DNA from: OMOG01 sp041485845
Lineage (GTDB): Bacteria; Acidobacteriota; Terriglobia; Bryobacterales; Bryobacteraceae
Length of the DNA stretch: 27,039 nucleotides
Direction: 5' to 3'
Assembly: GCA_041485845.1 (NCBI GenBank)
Contig: JBGPKH010000033.1
Location: 1-27,039, forward strand
The notes below the pieces were generated by a model that saw nothing but the letters and a program-made list of their open reading frames with translations, had not been told where the DNA came from and ran no database searches. Each line of letters opens with the position of its first letter. Position 1 is the stretch's first letter. The position numbers and the translations under genes are program-made. Below are positions 14,377-22,090 of the stretch, piece by piece.

Positions 14377-16428
14377 CTACTCCCCGTTGTTCGAGCTCGA
14401 TGACGTACCCGACCCCGCAGGCAGACCCTTCGGCGCCATTGGCAACGACCGAATCCGCTGCCCCGTAGCGTCGAAAATCGCGTTTCCGACCGCCGGCGCG
14501 ACCCCCACAATCGGAGTCTCACCCGCGCCCGCCGACACAATATCCTTCCGATCCAGCAGCACGCTCTCGATCGCGGGCATATCCGCAAAGCGGGGCACCC
14601 GGTATTTCGACAGCTTGTTGGTAATGATCTTGTTGTCCGCGAAATCGATCTGCTCGAACATCGCGCCACCCAGCCCCATGGCCACCGCGCCTTCCACCTG
14701 GTTGCGCAGGTGCTGGGGATTGACCACCGCCCCGCATTCGAACGCCTCCACCACGCGCACCACCTTCACCGCGCCATTGGTGACCGTGATCTCCGCGCAC
14801 GCCGCCACGTATCCGCCCTTCTCGAACCCCGCCGAAATGCCGAACCCGCGGCCCGCCGTTTTCTTCCGCGACTTCCAGCCGAACTTGTCGGCCGCCGCCT
14901 GAATCACGTTGCGCAGCCGCTCGTTCTTCGCGTTCTTCAGCCGGAATTCCAGCGGGTCCATGTGAATCGAGTGCGCCAGCTCATCCATATAACACTCGCG
15001 CGCGAAGTGGTTCGCCGTGGCCGCCAGGCCGCGGTACGAGCTTTGCCGCAGCGGCGACTTGCTGGCATGCTGCTGCTCCTTCTTGCTCCCCACCGCGTAA
15101 GGCGTCTGTAGCCCCGATGGGCCCGAGTTGTAGTTGTGGAACTCCCACTCCGCGATCGTGCCATCCGGGTTGAGCTTAGCGCCCGCATCGATCACGCCGC
15201 CCGGACGGAAGTAGGCCCACGTCATCTCCTCTTCCCGCGTCCAGTTGCGTTTGACCGGCTTGCCGGCGGCCTTGGCGAGCCGCGCCGCCTCATAGGCAGC
15301 CTCGCCCGTGTGCTTGCCGCCGTAGCCCGACCCCGTGTCCGGCATCATCACGTGCACGCGGTCCTCGGGAATGTTGAAGTTCGTCGCAAGCTCGCTGCGC
15401 ACGCCGAACGGCCGCTGCGTTCCGGTCCACACCGTCAACCGGTCGCCCTCCCATTCGGCCACGGCGGCGCGCGGCTCGAGCGGCACGTGCGCGATGTACG
15501 CGATGGTGTACGACGTCAGCTTCGAATTCGAAGCGTCCCCGTCGCGGCTGGTCTTCTTGAAATATGGATACACATCGCGGCTCGATGCCTCGGCCGTCAA
15601 CTGCTTCCATTCGGCCTTTAACGCCATCAGCGCCATTTCGGCAGTGGCCGGATTGGGCGCCGTCACTCCTACGAAATCGCCTTCGCGCACCACCTTCACG
15701 CCGGGCATCGCCTCGGCCGCGGAGCTGTCAAACGACGTCAAGGTCGCGCCATACGATGGCGGATACAGCACCTTCCCGTAATGCATGCCGGGCCGCTTGA
15801 TGTCGAACGCGTACTTGTGCGCGCCCGTGACCATCTCGCGGCCGTTGATCTTGGGTACCGACGTGCCCGCGACCTTCCATTCCGTCGCCGGCGTGAGCGC
15901 CGCGCTGGTAGTGATCGTCTTGGTCAGCTTCTCGCCGCGCGTCAACTCGCCGAATCCCGACGACCGGTTTCCGGACGTGATCTTTCCGTTGGCGATCGAG
16001 ACCGACCCGCGCTCCACCATCCACTTCTGCGACGCCAGGTCGATCAGCATCTCGCGCGCCGACGCGGCCGCCTTGCGGATCTGCGGAAACATCTGCGGCG
16101 TAGTCTGGCTGCCGAACGTCCCCATGTCGAACGGCGTCAGCGTGGTGTCGCCCATGACCATGCGGATCGACGACACCGGCGCGCGCAGCTCCTCGGCCAC
16201 CGCCTGCGTCAAGGAGGTGCGCGAATTCTGCCCGACCTCCACCTTGCCCGTGTAGGTGGTGACGATGCCGTCCTCGCCGATGTGCAGCCAGGCGCTCACC
16301 TGCTGCGGCAGCGGCTCCCGCGTGCCGCGGCGCGCCCCGCCGCCGGCCTCCTGCGCATCCGAATCGTCCACGATCAGGACCACCAGCCCGCCGCCCAGCA
16401 CCGCAAAGAAATCGCGCCGTGTAATCAT
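14377..16428 (-). CDS. molybdenum hydroxylase large subunit, isoquinoline 1-oxidoreductase beta-like
   Basis: A 683-residue molybdopterin-binding subunit of the xanthine oxidase family. The N-terminus TRRDFFAVLGGGLVVLIV is a twin-arginine export signal, so the enzyme should act in the periplasm. Cofactor motifs include DTGSGYGGKHTGEAA (the FGG-type loop) and, near the C-terminus, GAGETPIVGVAPAVGNAIFD containing the catalytic Glu. HVPLEPRAAVAEW and SYRGLAATANHFARECYMDE also fit. The start ATG 16428 overlaps the small subunit's TGA as ATGA, showing coupling. There is no FAD subunit gene here, which matches IorAB-type enzymes that pass electrons to cytochromes. The substrate (an N-heterocycle or aldehyde) cannot be told. 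It ends with TAG. Confidence 0.9.
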   Translation of the reverse strand: MITRRDFFAVLGGGLVVLIVDDSDAQEAGGGARRGTREPLPQQVSAWLHIGEDGIVTTYTGKVEVGQNSRTSLTQAVAEELRAPVSSIRMVMGDTTLTPFDMGTFGSQTTPQMFPQIRKAAASAREMLIDLASQKWMVERGSVSIANGKITSGNRSSGFGELTRGEKLTKTITTSAALTPATEWKVAGTSVPKINGREMVTGAHKYAFDIKRPGMHYGKVLYPPSYGATLTSFDSSAAEAMPGVKVVREGDFVGVTAPNPATAEMALMALKAEWKQLTAEASSRDVYPYFKKTSRDGDASNSKLTSYTIAYIAHVPLEPRAAVAEWEGDRLTVWTGTQRPFGVRSELATNFNIPEDRVHVMMPDTGSGYGGKHTGEAAYEAARLAKAAGKPVKRNWTREEEMTWAYFRPGGVIDAGAKLNPDGTIAEWEFHNYNSGPSGLQTPYAVGSKKEQQHASKSPLRQSSYRGLAATANHFARECYMDELAHSIHMDPLEFRLKNAKNERLRNVIQAAADKFGWKSRKKTAGRGFGISAGFEKGGYVAACAEITVTNGAVKVVRVVEAFECGAVVNPQHLRNQVEGAVAMGLGGAMFEQIDFADNKIITNKLSKYRVPRFADMPAIESVLLDRKDIVSAGAGETPIVGVAPAVGNAIFDATGQRIRSLPMAPKGLPAGSGTSSSSNNGE

Positions 16429-16898
16429 GCGCGGCCTCCTTTCTGCGCGGCCAGGCGGATCGCGGCGACGATATTGGGATACGTGCCGCACCGGCAGATG
16501 TGACCATTCATCCCGGTGACGATTTCGGCTTCGCTGGGATGCGGATTGCGCCGCAGCAGGCCCACCGCGCCGAGAATCATTCCCGGCGTACACCATCCGC
16601 ATTGGAAGGCGTCGGCCTCCAGGAAGGCTTCCTGCACGGGGTGCAGCTTGCCCGCGGGAGCGAGACCTTCAATCGTGACGATGCGCTTGCCGGCCATCGC
16701 GCTCACCTTGGTGAGGCACGACTTGGCAGGCTGTCCATCCACCAGCACCGTGCAGGCCGCGCACTGCCCTTCGCCGCAGCCGTATTTGGTGCCAGTGAGG
16801 TCGAGATCGTCCCGCAGGACGCTCAGAAGTGTGCGGTCGGCATCGGCATCGATCCGCCGCCGCGAGCCATTGACATCGAGTTCGGTGATTCGGGCCAT
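16425..16898 (-). CDS. molybdenum hydroxylase small [2Fe-2S] subunit, isoquinoline 1-oxidoreductase alpha-like
   Basis: 157 residues with two [2Fe-2S] clusters. The plant-ferredoxin-type N-terminal cluster is in YGCGEGQCAACTVLVDG plus AKSC. The C-terminal helical cluster is in CGWCTPGMIL and CRCGTY. The start ATG 16898 gives MARITELDVNGSRR. It has no signal peptide; in this family the small subunit is carried across the membrane folded with the Tat-signal large subunit. It is translated before the large subunit, with overlapping stop and start. Confidence 0.93.
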   Translation of the reverse strand: MARITELDVNGSRRRIDADADRTLLSVLRDDLDLTGTKYGCGEGQCAACTVLVDGQPAKSCLTKVSAMAGKRIVTIEGLAPAGKLHPVQEAFLEADAFQCGWCTPGMILGAVGLLRRNPHPSEAEIVTGMNGHICRCGTYPNIVAAIRLAAQKGGRA

Positions 16899-16913
16899 GC
16901 AGCCATTGTCGCG

Positions 16914-17005
16914 CTATTCCGAACGCAAGGCTACCATGGGGTCGACCCGGGTGGCCCGGCGCGCCGGAAGCCAAATCGCCGCCAGTCTGCGGGCTGTAGA
17001 CACGA
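16914..17005 (-). pseudogene. C-terminal tail of a MacB-like ABC permease
   Basis: The minus strand reads LVSTARRLAAIWLPARRATR then VDPMVALRSE and TAG at 16914-16916. The ending PARRA-x-RVDPM-x-ALR-x-E is the hallmark C-terminus of MacB/FtsX-like permeases, which occur in many duplicated copies in Acidobacteria. Nothing upstream belongs to a permease: the preceding sequence is a TPR-like remnant. This is a scrap of about 30 codons. Confidence 0.6.
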
Positions 17006-17186
17006 GAATCGCTCTCGTCGTACCGGCTCTTCGCCATCAACGAAACTGCCAGGGCATTGCGCGCCTGTGGCCTCGACCGTTCGCTCGGCTTCGCGATACA
17101 AATCCGCCGCTTGCGAGTAGTTGCCGGCGCGCCCGCCGCAACCAACGCCGCCAGCGCACACACACTACGAGCACCCTCGGTCCCAT
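17006..17186 (-). pseudogene. 5' remnant of an exported TPR protein, several frameshifts
   Basis: GGAGGA precedes ATG 17186 on the minus strand. Read with frame changes it gives MGPRVLVV, ALAALVAAGAPA (signal-like), NYSQAADLYREAERTVEATG and ARNALAVSLMAKSRYDES. The last two look like tetratricopeptide helices. At least three frame changes are needed, so the gene is dead. It joins directly to the permease tail near 17005. Confidence 0.45.
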
Positions 17187-17195
17187 CGCTCCTCC

Positions 17196-17241
17196 AAAAA
17201 GAAAAAGGCCGCCGCCAGGGGTCGGGTTCCTGACGACGGCC
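17196..17241 (-). terminator. intrinsic terminator (minus strand)
   Basis: On the minus strand GGCCGTCGTCAG (17241-17230) pairs with CTGGCGGCGGCC (17218-17207) over 12 positions with two G-U pairs and an 11-nt loop. It is followed at once by TTTTTCTTTTT (17206-17196). This is a textbook rho-independent terminator, and it would end the transcript of the small open frame just upstream (17291-17515). Confidence 0.8.
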
Positions 17242-17290
17242 TCCAAGTGTTTTGGTCAGCCGCGTGAAATCAGCGGTTCCAGCACAAAAC

Positions 17291-17515
17291 TCAGTGGTCC
17301 CGGTTGAACTTGATCTTCTTTCTGGTCACTTCCGCCAGCACCGGAAGGCCGTCCTGAATGCTCAACCGTTCAATCTCTCCGTGCCGCAAGTCGCGGCAAT
17401 AGCGAATAAACTCCCGCCACGCCGGCGGCAGGGTGTGTTCCCTATCCACCGCGGCCAACGGCAGCGGTATGGGTTGCCGGTTCCCTTCGGTGATGCGCGC
17501 GATTCCATTGTTAAG
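17291..17515 (-). CDS. small conserved-looking hypothetical protein lacking a normal start
   Basis: The minus-strand frame between TAA (17518-17516) and TGA (17293-17291) reads ITEGNRQPIPLPLAAVDREH, LPPAWREFIRYCRDL, GEIERLSIQDGLPVLAEVTR and KKIKFNRDH. The composition looks like a real soluble protein of ~70 residues, and a strong terminator follows 50 bp later. No ATG, GTG or TTG precedes the conserved-looking part; the first are TTG 17458 and GTG 17449. An ATG at 17508 lies in another frame (MESRASPK...), so a small indel near the 5' end is likely. Function unknown. Confidence 0.4.
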   Translation of the reverse strand, partial: LNNGIARITEGNRQPIPLPLAAVDREHTLPPAWREFIRYCRDLRHGEIERLSIQDGLPVLAEVTRKKIKFNRDH

Positions 17516-17624
17516 TTAAGACGCCGGAAAGGCCGTGAATGTTCATGACTCACGCGAGAAATTTTGCGGCTTGGCCCGATCGGAGTCGTCAGCAGGTATT
17601 TCAGAGTGCCCGGACTCAATCGGG

Positions 17625-18248
17625 CTACAGTTGGTTTTCGTACTGCTCAAACGCCACGCGCACCAGTTGGCCGCGGGTTCGCACGCCGGTCTTTTGAAAC
17701 AGGCTCTGTAGAATCGCCTTGACGTAGCTCTCCGAGATCTGTAGCCGCCAGGCGATCTCCTTGTTCGAAAGCCCCTCCATCACGAAGCGCAGAACCTTGC
17801 GCTGGCGATCGTTGAAGACCGGCGCCGGCGACGGTTCGGAAGGCTCCTGCTCTTCCATGCGCACGAACGAACGGTCGAGCCACGTTCCGCCCGCCGCCAC
17901 TACCCGGATGCTCTCGATCAATACGCTGAGCGGTGCTTCTTTCAGGAAGATTCCCGCGACTCCCTGGCGGATCAGCCGGCGCGCTTCGTTATCGCTTACC
18001 CAAGCGGTTACTACCAGCACGCGGCCTTCGAACCCGCTCTGGCGCGCGGCCGGCAAGAACTGCGAGGCGCGCTCGCTCCCCAGATCGTGATCCAGGAGCA
18101 CCAGGTCGTAGTGCTGATGCGCCAGCAGAGGGAGGGCCTCCCGAATGCTGCAGCAGTGCGCCACCGCCAGGTCCGGCTCCGCCGCCAGGACCGACGCCAC
18201 GCTCTCGCGGAAAAGAGCGTGGTCGTCCACGAGCAGGACCCGGATCGT
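17625..18248 (-). CDS. NarL/LuxR-type response regulator
   Basis: A two-component regulator that binds DNA when phosphorylated. The receiver domain reads IRVLLVDDHALFRESV, with the phospho-acceptor in DLVLLDHDLG (D53), Thr in VVTAW and Lys in FLKEA. The LuxR-type helix-turn-helix is at the C-terminus (LSNKEIAWRLQISESYVKAI). The normal first residue of IRVLLVDD is encoded by ACG at 18248-18246, where ATG would be expected; the frame has a TAA just upstream. Either ACG initiates, or translation starts at GTG 18230 and loses the first strand. The gene follows its partner kinase by 17 bp. It ends with TAG. Confidence 0.88.
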   Translation of the reverse strand, partial: TIRVLLVDDHALFRESVASVLAAEPDLAVAHCCSIREALPLLAHQHYDLVLLDHDLGSERASQFLPAARQSGFEGRVLVVTAWVSDNEARRLIRQGVAGIFLKEAPLSVLIESIRVVAAGGTWLDRSFVRMEEQEPSEPSPAPVFNDRQRKVLRFVMEGLSNKEIAWRLQISESYVKAILQSLFQKTGVRTRGQLVRVAFEQYENQL

Positions 18249-18265
18249 GTTTCGATTTGGTTACG

Positions 18266-19717
18266 TCACCCTTCCACCGCATTCTCCACCGGCCAGAGTT
18301 CCACCGCAAAGCAGCTCCCAGCGGCCAGTGGCTCATAACGCAGCCCTCCACCGTGCGAGCGAAGGATGGCCCGCGAGATGTACAGGCCGATACCAGCCGA
18401 GTCGGCGCCCGTCTGGAAGGGCCGGAACAGTTCCTCCGGGTGGGCGACGCCAGGACCCGTATCGCGAAAGCGCACCACCACGAGGTCGCTTTCGAGCGCG
18501 GTCGAGATGTGGATTTCGCGCTGTGCGCACGTTTCCAGGGCCCGCTGGCTGTTCCGCGCCAGATTGACGAAAACCTGCAGGAGGCCGTGATGATCGGCCT
18601 GCACCAGCGGCAGCCCGCCGCTCAACTCCCAGACCACCGAGACCCCGGCCTCGCGCAGCGCGGGCTCGATGACAATGCGCGTCTCATCGAGGACGGTGCC
18701 GAGATCCGCCACCACGGCCTCGCGGTCGGAAGCCATGCGCAATCCCGAAGACGCGATTTTCTCCAGGCCTTGAATGAGCGTGCCCAGCACCTGGTACTGG
18801 TCGTTTTCTTCCAGGTTCACGCCGTTCGCGCGCAGGGATGCATGGGCCGCCGCTGCAGCCGAAGCCAGGTTACGGATCTCGTGGGACATCGCGCCGATCA
18901 GAACGCGCGACGTGGCCATCATCGAGTCCAGGCCGGAGCCCTCGCGGTCGCGGAGATTCTCGGAGGCGTCCCACACCACCGCAGCCAAGCCGGGGCCGCC
19001 CGATGTGGGATACGTGGAGAGCCACACATGCGCCAGAAACACCTCCCCGCCGCGCCGCTGCCCCTTGCATTCGACGCTGGTGCGAATGTTGCTCCCGGAA
19101 TGATGGCTGTGCAACATGCGCTTGAGGATCGGCAGGTAGGGTTCCACTGGCTCGCCCTGCAACGGACCGGAGAAGCCGAGGAGTTGGCGTGCCGACTCGT
19201 TCGCCAGTTGCACCCGTCCGGATTGGTCCAGGGTGAGAATAGCCAAGGGGCTGGTCTCGATGAGGATGCGGACCCGATGTTCCGCCTCCAACCGCAGGCG
19301 CATCTGTTCCTCTCGCTCCTTCAAATGGGCGGCCAGCAGGCGGCGGCGTTGGCTGAGCTCCGCCACGAAGAATCCAGTCATGGCGAATCCGGTAGTGACC
19401 ACCAGCAGGCGCCCGCCAGCTCCGGGGGCCCATTGCAGGGGGTTGAAGACCACCGGTACCTTGACGGCGCCAGCCGCCGTTTGGAGCGTGTCGAACGCCT
19501 CCCGCAGATAACCGCACATCACCGCCAGCGCAACAATCTGCGCCCCCTTCAGCGCCGGGGCGGCCACCAGGACGGGGATCAGGTAGAGAAACCCCACGGA
19601 GATGTTGGGCAGGAGCCAGTCGCACCAGGCAATCAGTGCGACGAGGATGACGGCGATGCCGCACACCGTGAGGCGGTTGGATTCGGCATACGCCAGAAAG
19701 TTGTCGAATCTTGTCAT
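18266..19717 (-). CDS. membrane sensor histidine kinase with PAS domain
   Basis: 483 residues from ATG 19717. The N-terminal third has several membrane segments (LTVCGIAVILVALIAW, VGFLYLIPVLVAA, LLVVTTGFAMTGFFV). A short coil leads to a PAS domain (ILIETSPLAILTLDQSGRVQ, ANESARQLLGFSG). The dimerisation/phospho-acceptor box is GAMSHEIRNLAS with H279, followed by the ATP domain: N-box NLARNSQRALE, G1 DTGPGVAHPEE, G2 GIGLYISRAIL. Its stop is 17 bp from the partner response regulator. The open frame extends to 19894, but that extension has no kinase-like sequence. The signal is unknown. Confidence 0.9.
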   Translation of the reverse strand: MTRFDNFLAYAESNRLTVCGIAVILVALIAWCDWLLPNISVGFLYLIPVLVAAPALKGAQIVALAVMCGYLREAFDTLQTAAGAVKVPVVFNPLQWAPGAGGRLLVVTTGFAMTGFFVAELSQRRRLLAAHLKEREEQMRLRLEAEHRVRILIETSPLAILTLDQSGRVQLANESARQLLGFSGPLQGEPVEPYLPILKRMLHSHHSGSNIRTSVECKGQRRGGEVFLAHVWLSTYPTSGGPGLAAVVWDASENLRDREGSGLDSMMATSRVLIGAMSHEIRNLASAAAAAHASLRANGVNLEENDQYQVLGTLIQGLEKIASSGLRMASDREAVVADLGTVLDETRIVIEPALREAGVSVVWELSGGLPLVQADHHGLLQVFVNLARNSQRALETCAQREIHISTALESDLVVVRFRDTGPGVAHPEELFRPFQTGADSAGIGLYISRAILRSHGGGLRYEPLAAGSCFAVELWPVENAVEG

Positions 19718-19885
19718 GTCCTGCGCCCAAACCCGCCGGGCCCCACACCGCGGCGAATCCACCGATTGATCCGACTCTCGCACACGCGGTGGGCACAGGG
19801 CAAGCCGCACCCGGCCCGCGAAATCACGCTCCCTGCGGTCGCGGCTCAGTGGCGACGGACAGGCTGTACCCCGTCCCCCTGGTGA

Positions 19886-19891
19886 TATAAC
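19886..19891 (+). promoter_or_regulatory. -10-like hexamer at the mtgA start
   Basis: TATAAC ends five bases before ATG 19897, with no Shine-Dalgarno sequence. This fits a leaderless mtgA mRNA. The remaining 19718-19885 between the divergent kinase and mtgA shows nothing else I can name. Confidence 0.35.
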
Positions 19892-19896
19892 CAATT

Positions 19897-20589
19897 ATGG
19901 TGGCCAGGCGTAGAAAACGGCGCAGTTGGATCCGCAGGATTCTTCTCGGCGCCGCTGGGCTGGTAGTGGCCTTCTACGCCTTCTGCCTGCTGGGACTCGC
20001 CGTGCTACGGTGGACCAATCCTCCGACCACCGCGGTGCAGGCACAGCGGCGCATCGAAGCCTGGCTTCGCCACAAGCCTTATCAAAAGCGATACCTGTTC
20101 GTACCGCTGGGCCGCATCTCGCTCGATCTTCAGCACGCCGTAATCTCAGCCGAGGACGGCCGTTTCTTCCAGCACCACGGCATCGACTGGACCGAAGTGC
20201 AAAAGGTAGTCGACCAGGATATCGAGGAAGGCCGCCTTGGCCGCGGCGGGTCCACCATCACCCAACAACTGCTCAAGAACCTGTTCCTCTCGACCAACCG
20301 CTCGGTGATTCGCAAAGCCGTGGAGTTCACCCTGGCGCCGGTGGCCGAACGGATTCTACCCAAGCGGCGCATCCTGGAACTCTACCTCAACGTGATCGAG
20401 TGGGGACCCGGTATGTTTGGCGCGGAAGCCGCCTCGCGCGCCTGGTACGGCGTTCCGGCTGCCCGCGTGGATCGCGAGCAGGCCGCGCGCCTGGCTGCGT
20501 TGATTCCGTCGCCGTTGCGCCGCAAGCCGGCCAGGATGAACTGGTACAGCGCCGAAATCCTCCGGCGCATGGCGCAGACGGGTTGGTAG
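19897..20589 (+). CDS. mtgA: monofunctional biosynthetic peptidoglycan glycosyltransferase
   Basis: A GT51 enzyme that polymerises lipid II into glycan strands in the periplasm. The 230-residue length is typical of MtgA without a transpeptidase domain. It has a basic N-terminus, one membrane anchor (ILLGAAGLVVAFYAFCLLGL), the catalytic Glu E86 in AVISAEDGRFFQHHGID, RGGSTITQQLLKNLFL, and the second motif KRRILELYLNVIEWGPGMFG. The segment RKAVEFTLAPVAERI also fits. It ends with TAG and is followed by two small hairpins. Confidence 0.95.
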   Translation: MVARRRKRRSWIRRILLGAAGLVVAFYAFCLLGLAVLRWTNPPTTAVQAQRRIEAWLRHKPYQKRYLFVPLGRISLDLQHAVISAEDGRFFQHHGIDWTEVQKVVDQDIEEGRLGRGGSTITQQLLKNLFLSTNRSVIRKAVEFTLAPVAERILPKRRILELYLNVIEWGPGMFGAEAASRAWYGVPAARVDREQAARLAALIPSPLRRKPARMNWYSAEILRRMAQTGW

Positions 20590-20607
20590 CAGACGGGGAC
20601 AGTCCGG

Positions 20608-20643
20608 GGCGGGTTAGCAACCCGCCGCAGGTTGACAACCTGC
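20608..20643. repeat. two adjacent 3-nt-loop hairpins between convergent genes
   Basis: GGCGGGTT-AGC-AACCCGCC (20608-20626) is followed directly by GCAGGTT-GAC-AACCTGC (20627-20643), both perfect. They lie between the stops of mtgA and the C45 hydrolase. They may act as a bidirectional terminator or be a REP-like dispersed element; the paired, near-identical design suggests the latter. Confidence 0.6.
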
Positions 20644-20654
20644 CCCACATCAAA

Positions 20655-22052
20655 TCAGCGAGCCGTAAACCGCGTCCAGCCGCGCGCCGGCATGTCGCGC
20701 AGGATGTCCTTCATCCAGGCGAACTCGGGATGCTTCGCCAGATGCTCGGAAGACTTGTACGAGATTCCGCAGGCGTGCCCCAGCGCCGCGGTGAGCGACA
20801 TCCTCTCCGCGCCCGCCGCGTCGGTGACCTTGTTCTGGACCGCGCCCGCGGGGGCGTACGGCGCCTGCCAGGTTCCCATGCCCCGCGGGGAGAATTCGAT
20901 ATGACCGCACAAAGAGCGCTCGCTGGCGTCGCTCTTGCCTTCATAGGAATCGAAGTGGTCCGACAGAAACTTCTGCCCCGCGGCCACATCGATCCTGCCC
21001 CGGTTCTGGTCCATCAAAGCGAGCCAGCGGGCGTGCCGCGCATTCTCGCTCTTGCTCTTGTCGTTGACGTCGAAATCGGTTTCCTCCTTCACCAGCTTGG
21101 GGCCGGAGGGAAAATTCGAGCCCACGTAAAACCCGTCTTTGGTGCGCAGCAGCGTCACGTTCTTCAGGCCCAGTTCGAGACTCGCGACCTCGTTGGTCTT
21201 GCGGTCGGCCACCAGCCAGGTGTTGGCGTAGCCGCCGTTGTTGCCCTCCTTCATGATGCGCGCGAAATCGTCGATGGATGCCGCATACTGCATGGCTTTG
21301 CGCGCGCGAACGAATTCCGGCACTGCGTTGGGATCGAAGCCGCTGAAGCCGCTGATGGTGGTCTCGGTAATGACGATGCCGGCCGCGTTGACGCCGAAAT
21401 CGTCGGCGCTGTGGATCAGGCCGGCCGCGCCATCCATAAAGATGCGGCTGCCCCTCGCGGGCGCGATATCGAACATGATGTTCCATCGCTCGCCCGAGGA
21501 GTAGCTGGTCCAATTGTTGTGCCCGATCACCACGCGTCCATCCTTCGTATAGCTGCCGGTGGCCACGAAGGCGCTGCAATGGTCGCCGGGGCCGGCGCCC
21601 GTGGCGGTGGGCGCACCCTTGGTCAGGAACTTGTCGTAGTAGGGCAGCTCCAGCCAGGCATTCATGGCTACGATGTCCCACACGTCCGTGCGGACGCCGC
21701 GGGCGTTGAGACCGTCCACGATCCCGGTGAGCTCGTCGCGATACTCCTGCTCGACGTGCGGCCAAAAGACCTCGCGGGCGGTCTTGCGGAAGAACTCCCA
21801 GTCGCGCTTCTCGTCGTGGGCGAGCTCGGTGGAGATCACTTTGAAGTTGTCTTTGATTTCCGCCGCCAGCAGGTATCCGTGCTGGAATCCGATATCTCCG
21901 GGCGAGCCCTCCAGGTGCACCTGGATCCAGCCGTTATGCTCCGGCATACGGATGGCCTTTCGCAGACGTGGATCGGGAACCGGCTCGCGGGAAATGAGTG
22001 TGAACGCGAGACCCAGCAGCAGGACGGGGGCAAAGACAATGGTGCGTCGCAT
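20655..22052 (-). CDS. secreted C45/phospholipase B-like Ntn-hydrolase
   Basis: 465 residues with an N-terminal signal peptide (RRTIVFAPVLLLGLAFTLIS). The central GDHCSAFVATGSYTKDGRVV, then IGHNNWTSY, is the pattern of self-processing N-terminal-nucleophile hydrolases of the C45 acyltransferase / phospholipase B-like group. Cys159 would become the nucleophile after cleavage before it. GYANTWLVADRKTNEVASLE also fits the fold. It probably hydrolyses an amide or ester outside the cytoplasm, but the substrate is not known. Start ATG 22052 lies only 20 bp from the divergent selD start, with TATAAT seven bases upstream and no ribosome binding site. Confidence 0.8.
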   Translation of the reverse strand: MRRTIVFAPVLLLGLAFTLISREPVPDPRLRKAIRMPEHNGWIQVHLEGSPGDIGFQHGYLLAAEIKDNFKVISTELAHDEKRDWEFFRKTAREVFWPHVEQEYRDELTGIVDGLNARGVRTDVWDIVAMNAWLELPYYDKFLTKGAPTATGAGPGDHCSAFVATGSYTKDGRVVIGHNNWTSYSSGERWNIMFDIAPARGSRIFMDGAAGLIHSADDFGVNAAGIVITETTISGFSGFDPNAVPEFVRARKAMQYAASIDDFARIMKEGNNGGYANTWLVADRKTNEVASLELGLKNVTLLRTKDGFYVGSNFPSGPKLVKEETDFDVNDKSKSENARHARWLALMDQNRGRIDVAAGQKFLSDHFDSYEGKSDASERSLCGHIEFSPRGMGTWQAPYAPAGAVQNKVTDAAGAERMSLTAALGHACGISYKSSEHLAKHPEFAWMKDILRDMPARGWTRFTAR

Positions 22053-22059
22053 TGTGGCT

Positions 22060-22090
22060 ATTATAGTTCAGGATGCCGGATACCACTCAA
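22060..22090 (-). promoter_or_regulatory. promoter of the C45 hydrolase gene, inside selD
   Basis: On the minus strand TTGAGT (22090-22085) and a perfect TATAAT (22065-22060) are spaced 19 bases apart. The -10 box ends seven bases before the ATG, so transcription should start at or next to the start codon. Confidence 0.5.
22062..22067 (+). promoter_or_regulatory. -10-like hexamer of selD
   Basis: TATAGT ends five bases before ATG 22073 and overlaps the divergent TATAAT of the C45 gene, so the two promoters share DNA. Only CAGG precedes the ATG, too close to work as a ribosome binding site. Confidence 0.35.
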
